A stretch of 64,000 bases of DNA from Longispora albida DSM 44784. GTDB lineage: Bacteria > Actinomycetota > Actinomycetes > Mycobacteriales > Micromonosporaceae. The notes beneath the pieces were generated by a model. The model was not told where the DNA came from and searched no databases. It worked only from the letters and a program-made list of their open reading frames with translations. A program made the position numbers and the translations under genes. The DNA lies in assembly GCF_000379825.1 (NCBI RefSeq), contig NZ_KB903835.1, forward strand, positions 186,599 to 250,598, given 5' to 3'. Position 1 is the stretch's first letter. The number at the start of each line of letters is the position of its first letter. This document shows, in pieces, positions 47,363-55,594 of this stretch.

Positions 47363-49186
47363 GTGCCAGACGAGGCGATGCACGCCACGATCGATGCGCT
47401 GCGGGCATGGCTGGCCGATCCGGGCCGCTGTTCCGTCAGCCTGGTCGGGCCGGTTGGCTCAGGGAAGACCACGCTGCTCGCCGGGCTCTTCCCTGACCTG
47501 CCGCGCCTCCCGGCCAGCCTGCCGCTGCCGCCAGCCGGTGGGCAACTCCTGATCATCGATGGGGTCGACACGCCTGCGCTGGCCCAGGCCCTCAGCGAGC
47601 AGCTAACCCCAGATCGCCTGGTACTGGCAGCAGGCCGGTTCCCCGCCACGCCAGCCTCAGTGATCGCGATGCGGCCGGAACCCGGTGCCCACCAGCCTCT
47701 CCTGGAACCGGTAGCGCGCCTGGCGCAAGGGAACCCGCTGCTCACCTCCGTCCTCTGTGGAGAAAACAGCGGAATCCTGGGCGCCATGGCCGACCGGGCA
47801 GCCACCGTGCTCAGCGCCCGCCTCGGAACCGAATGGCCCGGCGATCCGGCCAGCCTGCCCCGCACCCTCCGCCTGCTCGCCGCCGTCGGAGAGTGCGACG
47901 CCGAGCTACTGGCCAGCCTGACCAGTGAGCCGGAACTCTTCTCCGCCGTACGCGACCTCAGCGTCACCACCGCGACCGAGCTGGGCGTCACGCTCGCCGA
48001 GCCGTTCCGCGCCGTGTTCGACGAGTCGTTCCGCTGGCGGGAGCCTCTCGCGTACCGGACGGCGCTGACCAGGGCCGCCGCGTACCGGCGCACCCTGATC
48101 GACGTGACACCGGACCTGGGCCAGCGCGCGATCCTGGTCAGCAACGCCGTGTACCTGACCGGCGACCGGGTCATCCGCGACAGCCTGTTCACCCGGGACG
48201 GGGCTGAGCCGCTGATCCGCCCGGCCGGCCCGGCCGACTTCGACGCGATCGGAAGGCTGGTCCGGCGGTGGGCCGAGCGGGGCGGGCTCGACCCGCGGAC
48301 AGCCGAGCGGCTCCTGGACACCTGGTTGCGTACCGCGCCGCCCGGTTCCTTCCGCCTGGCCTGCGATCCGGAGGGCCGCCCGGTCGGCGTCGCCAGCGCC
48401 ATCCCGATCACCGGCCGGACGATCGGCAGCCTCGAACCGGTGCTCCAGCAGTACACCACCCAGCTGGGAGCCGGAGCGGAAAGCGGCGTCTTCGTCGGCC
48501 TCGGGTACTGCGAAGAGCGCTACCCGGCTCTGCACTCGGCTCTCCTGCGCGGCATCCTCCGGTCGGCGATCCAGGGTGCCGAGGCGGTGGTCGTGTCGAC
48601 GCCCTGGCCCGGCTACCAGCAGCTCGTCGAGCACCTCGGCTTCACCCGCCACGGCGGCACGGCCGACGACGTGTACCGGTGCGGCAGGCCACCGGAGGTC
48701 TACAGCCACAGCTTCGCGCCGGCCGGCCTGACCACCTGGCTGGAGGACCTGTCCAGCCGGGGTATCCGGCTCCCGGTCACCGACTCGGTCAGCCGGACGG
48801 CGGCCAGCGTCCGCCAGGCCCTCGAACGCCTGCACGACCCGCCGGCCCTGGCCAGCAGCCCGCTCCTCGCACTGGCCGGGACCGGCGGCGTGGCAGCCCT
48901 CCACGCGATGCTGGTCGACGCCGTGACCACACTCGCGCTCTCCCCGGACCGGATCGACGCCGAAGCAGGCCAGACCCTCATGATCTGTTACGTCGAGGGG
49001 GACAACCGCCGCCGGGAACGCATCGCGGAGGCACTGCACCACAGCCGGGCAACCCACTTCCGCCGCATCCAACGCGGCCTCACCGCCATCGCCACCCGCT
49101 TCCTGACGCTGGAGCCACAGCGCGAAGGGTCTCCCGGGCGCACCCAGGAGACCCTCAACAGCCATCACTCAACCGACGGCGGCTAG
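47363..49186 (+). CDS. P-loop NTPase-GNAT fusion protein
   Basis: 607 aa from GTG 47363. P-loop VGPVGSGKTTLLAG (about 28-41) and a Walker B-like LLIIDGVD; no clear DNA-binding domain in the first half. From about 290: IRPAGPADFDAIGRLVRRW and a GNAT-like core (RPVGVASAIPI, FVGLGYCEERYPALHSALLRG, YQQLVEHLGFTRHG), which could acetylate a small molecule or protein. C-terminal helical tail may bind DNA (RRRERIAEALHHSRATHFRRIQRGL reads like a helix-turn-helix). Related to actinobacterial ATP-binding regulators; function uncertain. Stop overlaps convergent gene (CTAG). Confidence 0.55.
   Translation: MPDEAMHATIDALRAWLADPGRCSVSLVGPVGSGKTTLLAGLFPDLPRLPASLPLPPAGGQLLIIDGVDTPALAQALSEQLTPDRLVLAAGRFPATPASVIAMRPEPGAHQPLLEPVARLAQGNPLLTSVLCGENSGILGAMADRAATVLSARLGTEWPGDPASLPRTLRLLAAVGECDAELLASLTSEPELFSAVRDLSVTTATELGVTLAEPFRAVFDESFRWREPLAYRTALTRAAAYRRTLIDVTPDLGQRAILVSNAVYLTGDRVIRDSLFTRDGAEPLIRPAGPADFDAIGRLVRRWAERGGLDPRTAERLLDTWLRTAPPGSFRLACDPEGRPVGVASAIPITGRTIGSLEPVLQQYTTQLGAGAESGVFVGLGYCEERYPALHSALLRGILRSAIQGAEAVVVSTPWPGYQQLVEHLGFTRHGGTADDVYRCGRPPEVYSHSFAPAGLTTWLEDLSSRGIRLPVTDSVSRTAASVRQALERLHDPPALASSPLLALAGTGGVAALHAMLVDAVTTLALSPDRIDAEAGQTLMICYVEGDNRRRERIAEALHHSRATHFRRIQRGLTAIATRFLTLEPQREGSPGRTQETLNSHHSTDGG
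49126..49155 (-). terminator. Hairpin inside the end of the P-loop gene, downstream of the FG-GAP gene
   Basis: AGGGTCTCC and GGAGACCCT, 9-bp perfect stem with 12-nt loop, 28 nt past the minus-strand stop at 49183. May end the FG-GAP transcript while coding on the other strand. Confidence 0.5.
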
Positions 49187-51636
49187 CTCAGCGCTCGCGT
49201 CCCGCCGCCCCACACCGGCCCGTCCCAGCGCAGCACCGGCACGTCCTTACCCGGCGTGACGGTGAACAGCGCCTGGTGCGCACCGCCGTAGTCGTAGAAC
49301 AGCGCGAGGTCGTCCCGGCCGCCCTTGGCGGAGTACCCGCCGGCCGCCAGGAACTTTGTCCCGCCGCCCCACACCGGCCCGTCCCACCACCGGGTCAGGG
49401 TGCCCTCGGCGGACAGTACCCAGATGCTCACGTGCCCGTTGCCGTAGTCGTACAGCAGGGCGGTGTCGGCCCGGCCGTCCCCGGCGAAGTTCCCGGCCTG
49501 GACCAGCTTCGTCCCGCGCCCCCACCTCGGCGCGTCCCAGCTCAGAGCAGGCCCCGCGAACCCGCCATCCCCGGTCGCCGTCATCGTGAACTGCGAGACG
49601 TGCCCGTCGCCGTAGTCGTAGAACAACGTCAGATCAGTCTTCTTGTCCCCGTTGAGGTCGCCGCCGCTCACGGCTCTGGTCCCCGCACCCCAGGAGTACG
49701 CGGACCACCAGGTCACCGGGTCGCGGAGCGTGGCCCGATCGGTGGCCAGCAGCACGCGCACCTGGGCACCAGCGTCGTTGAACTGCCGGAAGATGGCCAG
49801 GTCGACCCGGCCGTCCCCGTTGAAGTCCCCGGGCACGACCTGCCGGACACCGGTGTCGGCCTGCTTCGACGACCACCGGAGCCTGGCCTGCCCGAAGTCA
49901 CCGCTGGCCGTACCGGGCAGGGTGACGAAGGACGCCTCCTGGCTGTACCTCGGATCGGAGTAGTACAGCCCGACATCAGACCTGCCGTCGCCATCGAAGT
50001 CGGCGGCCGTCACGAACTGGGTACCCCGGCCGAAGCCATTGCCCTGCCAGGCCAGGCGCGGCGCGGCCGGGCCGGTGTCGTACTGCCCGGTCATCGTCCA
50101 CAGTGCGATATCGCCGTTGCCGTAGTCGTACAGCATCGCGGTATCGCCAAGCCCATCACCGTTAAAGTCGGCCTTGAGCTGCGTCGTGTTGGGCTCTGTC
50201 GCGACGACGGGACCCGTGCGGGGGCCAGTCACCAGCTGGCGCGTGGTCCTCTTCTCCACCATGCCATCGGAGATGACGGCCGAGACGGTGTAGGTGCCGG
50301 GCGCGGCGTACAGATGCCGCGTGGTGAGCAAGCCGGTAGCCTCCGCGCCATCGACCAGGGGAGCTACCGGGTACCCCGTGTCCGACTTGGTCCCGTCGCC
50401 CCAGTCGACCGTGGCCGTGATCGAGTGCGCGCCCCACTTCGTCCGGAACTCCTGGCTCCAGACCGCCTCCACCGCCGGCCCTGGTGGCCACGCGCTGGCG
50501 CCGCCCCAGTCGCCGAGCTCGAACGGTGTCTGTACGGCCTCGTACGCGCCCCGGTCGTGGTAGCCGACCCCGGTCCCCGTCGCGGCGACGTTGGGGTTGC
50601 GGACGCGGGTGTTGCCGTTGATGTCGGTGGGGAGCTGGCCGGGAGCCAGCGCGTCGGCCGAGTCGATCAGCTCCTTCGGGATCACCGAGATGCCAGTGTT
50701 ACTGGCCAGGACGTCGGCCTGACCCTGGCCGGTGCCTGTCTGGAACGCCGCGATCGTGGTGTAGCTCCTGTCGCCCCATCGGTACAGCGGCTCTGCCCAG
50801 GGATCCTGGGTCGGCGCGTTGTACTTGGCGGTCGTGCCGGGAACGCTTTGGATGTCGACGGTCAGGAAGGGCGCGGTGAGATGGTCCGGCGTGGAGTGGC
50901 GGAAGTGGTTGTTCTCGATGAAGGTTTCGGTGACTGGGCCATTCACCGCAACCGCCCCGGAGGACGAAAGGATCGTGTTGCCGGTAATCGCGATACCCGA
51001 GCCGCCGACGATAGTGACCGCTGGACCTGATTCGCTGCTCAACCGGCTGGCCGAAACCACAGCCCCGGTGGACCTGCCGTCGATGACGAGCCCTCGCGAC
51101 GTGGTCGACCGCAGGATGCGGACCCGCTGCGTGTTGGCGAGTCCGATATGGACCAGGAAGGTCACCGATTCGAACGTGATGTCCTGCGCGTCGTCGACCC
51201 TGACCGCAGCGTAGTTCCATGCCTGCTGCCTGAAGGCGAGCTGCCGGAACTGAACGTGGTGCACGCCCTCCACGATCCTGAACCTCTGCCCGTCCGGCAG
51301 GAAGAGGGTCGCGCGGGCGGTCGGCGTCGTGCTGTCCGCCTCGAAGACGATCGGTGCCTCAGCCGTGCCCGACCGGGTGATCGTCAGCCCAGGGCTGGCG
51401 ATGGTGTGCGCCGACGCGCTGAGCTTGACCGTCTGGCCCGGACTCGCCACGTTCGCGGCGGCCTGGACGGTGCAGAAGGGCTGCTCGCGGCTCGTACCCG
51501 GTCCCGCGTCGGAGCAGGCGGTGTTGCTGGGTGTGACGAACAGTTCATTGCCACCGGCTGGTCCGGCGTGTGCGACCCCGGCAGGCAAACCCGCGACGGC
51601 GACCGCTGTGACCAGCGCGAACCTCAGTAACCTCAT
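49183..51636 (-). CDS. Secreted beta-helix / PKD / FG-GAP repeat protein
   Basis: 817 aa. Signal peptide (about 1-24, VAHAGPAGG). Residues 30-330: right-handed parallel beta-helix of the pectate-lyase-like type (PFCTVQAAANVASPGQTVKL; later ITFESVTFLVH, ISGNTI-like turns). About 370-470: PKD-like domain (ATVDWGDGTKSD ... YAAPGTYTVSAVISDG). About 490-817: tandem FG-GAP/VCBS-type repeats with DFNGDGLGDTAML, DFDGDGRSDVGLY, DFNGDGRVDLAIF, DLNGDKKTDLTLF, which bind calcium and form a propeller. Exported, probably polysaccharide-binding or degrading. Confidence 0.85.
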   Translation of the reverse strand: MRLLRFALVTAVAVAGLPAGVAHAGPAGGNELFVTPSNTACSDAGPGTSREQPFCTVQAAANVASPGQTVKLSASAHTIASPGLTITRSGTAEAPIVFEADSTTPTARATLFLPDGQRFRIVEGVHHVQFRQLAFRQQAWNYAAVRVDDAQDITFESVTFLVHIGLANTQRVRILRSTTSRGLVIDGRSTGAVVSASRLSSESGPAVTIVGGSGIAITGNTILSSSGAVAVNGPVTETFIENNHFRHSTPDHLTAPFLTVDIQSVPGTTAKYNAPTQDPWAEPLYRWGDRSYTTIAAFQTGTGQGQADVLASNTGISVIPKELIDSADALAPGQLPTDINGNTRVRNPNVAATGTGVGYHDRGAYEAVQTPFELGDWGGASAWPPGPAVEAVWSQEFRTKWGAHSITATVDWGDGTKSDTGYPVAPLVDGAEATGLLTTRHLYAAPGTYTVSAVISDGMVEKRTTRQLVTGPRTGPVVATEPNTTQLKADFNGDGLGDTAMLYDYGNGDIALWTMTGQYDTGPAAPRLAWQGNGFGRGTQFVTAADFDGDGRSDVGLYYSDPRYSQEASFVTLPGTASGDFGQARLRWSSKQADTGVRQVVPGDFNGDGRVDLAIFRQFNDAGAQVRVLLATDRATLRDPVTWWSAYSWGAGTRAVSGGDLNGDKKTDLTLFYDYGDGHVSQFTMTATGDGGFAGPALSWDAPRWGRGTKLVQAGNFAGDGRADTALLYDYGNGHVSIWVLSAEGTLTRWWDGPVWGGGTKFLAAGGYSAKGGRDDLALFYDYGGAHQALFTVTPGKDVPVLRWDGPVWGGGTRALS

Positions 51637-51784
51637 CCGGCATCAATCCCCCGTGAATGACATAGAGTCCGATGAGTATCGCCGTTGCGGGGGCCGGGCC
51701 GCTGCCCCGCCGCCCGCGAACCGGACATCCGGCCCATGTCGCCGTTCGCTCCCCGGCGTCCCCGGAGAGGATCACCCTGGAGGC

Positions 51785-51973
51785 ATGAGCAAGACGGATC
51801 ACAAGCACCTGTTCCTGGAGCAGGAAGAGCTGACCTGCACGCAGTGCGGTCACACCGGCCTGACGGAGTGGTTCAGCGTTGACCCGGAGGAACGCCGGTT
51901 CACCTGTCCCGAGTGCGGCTTCGACAACCACTTCGACAAGCACTCACTCGAACTCGAGGACACCGGCCTCTAG
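51785..51973 (+). CDS. 62-aa double CxxC zinc-ribbon protein
   Basis: Two CxxC pairs (CTQCGHTGL and CPECGFDNHF) in an acidic small protein with His-rich ends (KTDHKHLFLE). Probably a zinc-binding ribbon; function unknown. Shares CTAG stop with the convergent gene. Confidence 0.65.
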   Translation: MSKTDHKHLFLEQEELTCTQCGHTGLTEWFSVDPEERRFTCPECGFDNHFDKHSLELEDTGL

Positions 51974-52605
51974 GCGGCTCGCTGGGGGCGGTACCCAGCG
52001 CGCAGGGCAGCCACAATGGACGGTGGCGTCAGCAACTCGGCGACGCCAGCCGGCAGGGCGACCGCGTCCCCGTACCCTTCCGGCGACCACGGCAGCAACT
52101 GTCCACTCCAGACCAGCCCAACCACACCGTCCGTCCCTGACCGGATCATCGCGCCGTCGGGCAGCGTGCTCGCGTCGACGGGCCGGGTGATCTGCCTGCG
52201 CGTCCGGGATTCGACCCGCTCGGCGTGCAGGATCGTGTCCATGTGCGCGGCGCGTGGCCGTTCCGGCAGGCCAGCCGCCGCCTGCCACGCCTCGGTGAAG
52301 GCCACGTAGTCAGCGCGCCGGCAGTACGCGCAGGGCCGGTGCCCGGCGGCCAGGGCGGTCACCTCGTCGAGGAAGAACAGCGCAGTCCACCGGCCGGGCG
52401 GCATCACGTCGCGCTGCCAGCCCTTCCAGTCGAGGACGCAGCAGATCCACAACTTGGAACGCCAGCGGGTGACGCCCAGCTCGCTACCCGAGCCGTGCAG
52501 GCAGCCACGGTTGCCCATCATCGTGCCGCGCGCCGGGTGGGCGAGGATCTCGCCGGTCGGCCACACCCGGTTCTGCAAGGGGCTGGGGCGGGACATGCGG
52601 GTCAT
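51970..52605 (-). CDS. Conserved hypothetical protein with CxxC
   Basis: 211 aa from ATG 52605 (ATG 52596 also possible). CAYCRRADYVAFTEAW and helical surroundings; RWTALFFLDEVTALAAGHRPC. Looks like a cytosolic enzyme of an actinobacterial family I cannot name. No signal peptide. Confidence 0.6.
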   Translation of the reverse strand: MTRMSRPSPLQNRVWPTGEILAHPARGTMMGNRGCLHGSGSELGVTRWRSKLWICCVLDWKGWQRDVMPPGRWTALFFLDEVTALAAGHRPCAYCRRADYVAFTEAWQAAAGLPERPRAAHMDTILHAERVESRTRRQITRPVDASTLPDGAMIRSGTDGVVGLVWSGQLLPWSPEGYGDAVALPAGVAELLTPPSIVAALRAGYRPQRAA

Positions 52606-52660
52606 GTTAACGCCTGCCGACCAGGGAACGGCTCGCCACATTTGTCCTTAAACTCTAGGC

Positions 52661-53071
52661 ATGGGCACTGAGGCGGCCGGCGAGCACGGTTCGTGCGAGG
52701 TACTTCTCGTTCGCGGGAACGAGCGGCGGCGGTGCGCGCTGTCATGGGAGCACGCCGCTCACCGGTACACAATGGAGATTGTGACCCCGGAGGGCCGGTG
52801 CGCCGGGGCAGGACCCGACCTGTTCGCGGCGCTGTCCGAGGCCAGGCACCGGATCGCCCTGAACGGCTGGCTGATCGCCGTGCAGGGCAGCAGGCTCGAC
52901 ACCTACCGCAGCCAGGGCTGCGACCTGGAGCATGTCTGCGTCCTGCACCCTGGCGAGCCGGCCGACGGCACCGAGGTCGTCGGCGTGCTCGACCCGGCGG
53001 AGCCCGCCCAGGCCGCGTCGACCAGCGACCAGGAAGCCTTCTACGCCCAGTGGCAGGCGAGCGTCAGATAG
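52661..53071 (+). CDS. Hypothetical 136-aa protein
   Basis: Beta strand-rich start (SCEVLLVRGNERRRCALSW) then helix LFAALSEARHRIALNGWLIAVQG and TYRSQGCDLEHVCVL. Cys in a GCDLEHVC context. Not recognised. Divergent from the gene at 51970-52605. Confidence 0.55.
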   Translation: MGTEAAGEHGSCEVLLVRGNERRRCALSWEHAAHRYTMEIVTPEGRCAGAGPDLFAALSEARHRIALNGWLIAVQGSRLDTYRSQGCDLEHVCVLHPGEPADGTEVVGVLDPAEPAQAASTSDQEAFYAQWQASVR

Positions 53072-53083
53072 CAGTCCCCTGGA

Positions 53084-54031
53084 TCACGCGAACGACCGGC
53101 GGTAGTCCTGCGGCGCCACGCCCGTCACCCGGTGGAAATGGTGCCTCAGCAGGGCCGAGCTGCCGAAACCGCAGCTCTGCGCGACCTCCTCGACGCTGAG
53201 CTGGGTGTCCTCCAGCAGCTGCCGCGCGTGGAGCACCCGCTGCTGGTTGAGCCAGCGGTGCGGCGTCGTCCCGGTCTCCGCTGCGAACCGGCGGGCGAAG
53301 GTCCGCTCCGACATCCGCGCCTGCCGGGCCAGGCTGGCCACGGAATGCTCCTCGCCGAGCCGGTCGAGCATCCAGGTCAGCACCGGCTGGAGTCTGCCGC
53401 CGCCGCTCACCTCCGGTACCGGCTGGGCGATGAACTGCCGCTGCCCGCCCTCGCGCTGCGGAGCGGTGACCATGCGGCGGGCGATGGCGTTGGCCGTGGC
53501 CGCGCCCAGCTCGCGCCGCACGAGGTACAGGCAGGCGTCGATCCCGGCGGCGGTACCGGCGCTCGTGACGATCGAGCCGTCGTCGACGAACAGCACGTCC
53601 GGGTCGACGATCGCCAGCGGGAACCGGCGCGCGAAGTCCTCCGCGTACCGCCAGTGTGTCGTGCAGGGCCGCCCGTCGAGCAGCCCGGCCGCGCCGAGGA
53701 TGTACGCGCCGTTGCACACCGACATCAGCGTCGCCCCGTTCGCAGCGGCCTCGCGGAGCGCTTCCAGCACCGCCGGCGGGTACCCCTCGCGGATGGTGTG
53801 GGCGGGGACCGCGACCAGGTCGGCCCCGGCCAGGCCCTCCAGTCCGTACTGCGTGATGACCTGCATGCCGACCGGTGACTGGATCGGCTGCCCGGCCACC
53901 TCCCCGCACACCCGGAACTCGAAGCGCGGCACGCCGTCGTCGGTGCGGTCGATGCCGAACACCTCGCACACCACGCCGAACTCGAACGGGGCCAGCCCGT
54001 CGAGCAGGATCACAGCGATCGTCCGCAGCAT
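53084..54031 (-). CDS. GlxA-type transcriptional regulator (DJ-1/PfpI + AraC)
   Basis: 315 aa. N-terminal DJ-1/PfpI domain: LLDGLAPFEFGVVCEVFGIDR, LVAVPAHT, and VCNGAYILGAAGLLDGRPCTTHW (nucleophile-elbow Cys, His). C-terminal AraC/XylS HTH pair: EHSVASLARQARMSERTFARRF and QLSVEEVAQSCGFGSSALLRHHF. Ligand-sensing transcription factor; target unknown. Confidence 0.93.
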   Translation of the reverse strand: MLRTIAVILLDGLAPFEFGVVCEVFGIDRTDDGVPRFEFRVCGEVAGQPIQSPVGMQVITQYGLEGLAGADLVAVPAHTIREGYPPAVLEALREAAANGATLMSVCNGAYILGAAGLLDGRPCTTHWRYAEDFARRFPLAIVDPDVLFVDDGSIVTSAGTAAGIDACLYLVRRELGAATANAIARRMVTAPQREGGQRQFIAQPVPEVSGGGRLQPVLTWMLDRLGEEHSVASLARQARMSERTFARRFAAETGTTPHRWLNQQRVLHARQLLEDTQLSVEEVAQSCGFGSSALLRHHFHRVTGVAPQDYRRSFA

Positions 54032-54117
54032 GCCCCCAGCCTAACTGGCAGCTTTTTGCGGGACAATGGCAAAGCTGCCACTGTTGGCGCCAATTGGTTC
54101 AGCGAAAAATTAGCGCC

Positions 54118-54318
54118 ATGATCGAACTTCTGACCGCGATCCTGCTCGCCGCCCTCACGGTGTACGGCCTGGAGCGCCACCACCACCGCCGTCCCCGGCT
54201 GGAGTCCGAGGACACCCGCATCGCCGAGGACCTGCGCTGGCTGCCCGCCGAGGCCCGTGCTCCCAGGCCGGCCAGCCGGCAGCAGCTGGTCCTCACCGGC
54301 CACCGCCGCCCGTCCTGA
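54118..54318 (+). CDS. 66-aa small protein with N-terminal membrane helix
   Basis: MIELLTAILLAALTVYGLE is one hydrophobic segment, followed by HHHRR and an Arg/Pro-rich tail. Possibly a membrane-anchored peptide. Divergent start region from the GlxA gene. Confidence 0.5.
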   Translation: MIELLTAILLAALTVYGLERHHHRRPRLESEDTRIAEDLRWLPAEARAPRPASRQQLVLTGHRRPS

Positions 54319-54333
54319 CTGCCTCGCGGTGGT

Positions 54334-54804
54334 TCAGCGGGAGCTGCCGGTAAGCCGTTTGCTGAGGATGACGGCAGGGCCCAGCCGTTCCTCGGCTCGC
54401 CAGCCGCACCGCTCGTAGAACCGGCCGGCCCGCTCGGTCGCGACCCACAGCCGCTCGTACCCGTGCCTAGCCGCCCATCCCTCCAGTTCCGACATCAGGG
54501 CCTGTCCGATGCCGGTGCCGCGCAGGCTGGGGTCGACGACCGTGCCGAGTACCCACGGTGACCGGTCCCGTAGCTCCTCAGGGTCGTACTCACCGAGCCC
54601 GACGGCCCCGGCCACCACGCCGTCCACAGTGGCGGCGAAGGTGACCGGCAGCGCGTCCCGCCCGGCTTCCCTCCGGGTCGCCTCCACCCAGAAGCCCACG
54701 TCCGCAGGTTCGGGGGGACGGCCCCATTCCCGCCACCGCAGCTCGCCGACCGCCTCGATCAGCTCCGGCCGGTCGGCGAGCATCTCGATCGTCATCACTC
54801 CCAT
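54334..54804 (-). CDS. GNAT N-acetyltransferase
   Basis: 156 aa from ATG 54804 (frame extends further upstream without support). VLGTVVDPSLRGTGIGQALMSEL is GNAT motif A with the acetyl-CoA loop RGTGIG; WVATERAGRFYERCGWRAEERLG is the C-terminal signature. Substrate unknown. Confidence 0.85.
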   Translation of the reverse strand: MGVMTIEMLADRPELIEAVGELRWREWGRPPEPADVGFWVEATRREAGRDALPVTFAATVDGVVAGAVGLGEYDPEELRDRSPWVLGTVVDPSLRGTGIGQALMSELEGWAARHGYERLWVATERAGRFYERCGWRAEERLGPAVILSKRLTGSSR

Positions 54805-54893
54805 GCCCGCGCATCCTATGAGGACCCCCGCAGGGCCGCCCGGGTTTACGCCAGTGAATCCCGCCGGCCAGCCCCGTGCAGGCAGACGAGGAT

Positions 54894-55490
54894 CTACGCG
54901 CCCCGTGACCCGGCCGAGGCGGTGCCGAGCCAGGTGTGCGGGTTGCCGGCCCAGCACCAGCCGAGCTTCGGTGCGTTCTCGCTGATCCAGATCGCTGGCA
55001 CGCGCCGGTCGCCGCACCGCGAGCCGCCGAGCATGAAGCACTTGTTCTTGACCAGGATCTCGGGGAAGGCCCGCACGAGCGCGACGCCTTCCTGGATGGT
55101 GATCGGCGTGCGGCCCCGGCCCGCGATCGTCTCCATCGCGTCCTGCGGCGGCACGTTGCAGAACTCCTCGCCGCGCTGCACGTCGAACAGCACGTACGCC
55201 GGGCCCTCCGGTATCAGCGCCTCCACCTCCTTGATTGGCACGAAGTTCGTGACCTCGCCTTCCTTGTAGTTCCGGTCGACGACCCCGGGCTTGGTCTTCC
55301 GGCCGCCGAGGGTCAGCGTCGGCACGGACTCGTACGGGTCCTCGGGCACCACCAGCACGAACGGCACCCAGCCGTCGGCGGGTGGCTCGGTGTGGCCCAG
55401 TACGGAGGCCCGCAGCGTGGCGAGCACGTCCTGGTCGAGGGCCGGGTAGGCGAGGGCCTGGCGGTCGAACTCTGCGCCGGCGTCGAACAT
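54894..55490 (-). CDS. DUF5701 family protein
   Basis: 198 aa. WVPFVLVVP, YKEGEVTNFVPIKEVEALIP, YVLFDVQRGEEFCNVPPQDAME and VPAIWISENAPKLGWCWAGN are features of DUF5701, a conserved actinobacterial family of unknown function. Divergent from the SARP regulator across a gap with a tandem 19-nt repeat. Confidence 0.75.
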   Translation of the reverse strand: MFDAGAEFDRQALAYPALDQDVLATLRASVLGHTEPPADGWVPFVLVVPEDPYESVPTLTLGGRKTKPGVVDRNYKEGEVTNFVPIKEVEALIPEGPAYVLFDVQRGEEFCNVPPQDAMETIAGRGRTPITIQEGVALVRAFPEILVKNKCFMLGGSRCGDRRVPAIWISENAPKLGWCWAGNPHTWLGTASAGSRGA

Positions 55491-55505
55491 GGGCTCCTCC
55501 TCGGG

Positions 55506-55545
55506 TCAGGAAACGCGAACTCCGGATCAGGAACCGCGATCTCCG
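55506..55545. promoter_or_regulatory. Direct repeat, 19 nt at 21-nt period, plus CGTACA-G-TGTACG palindrome
   Basis: TCAGGAAACGCGAACTCCG (55506-55524) and TCAGGAACCGCGATCTCCG (55527-55545) differ at 2 of 19 positions and lie on the same DNA face. A 13-nt palindrome follows at 55544-55556. In the divergent promoter of a SARP-type regulator, direct repeats of this kind are the expected SARP binding form. Confidence 0.5.
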
Positions 55546-55594
55546 TACAGTGTACGCAATAATCCGGGTTGCGTCCCGCCGCTACTTTGACCCG

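Noticed and set aside
48268-51030. 920-codon plus-strand frame over the end of the P-loop gene and the FG-GAP gene
   Set aside because: Mixed Arg/Pro composition without motifs; the minus-strand beta-helix/FG-GAP protein explains most of the region.
33154-54632. Recurrent CCAC[AT]GTGG (33154, 42993, 43839, 54624) as a skewed chromosome motif such as KOPS
   Set aside because: Four copies in 64 kb are not enough to judge by hand, and the motif is palindromic apart from the centre, so it cannot define direction.
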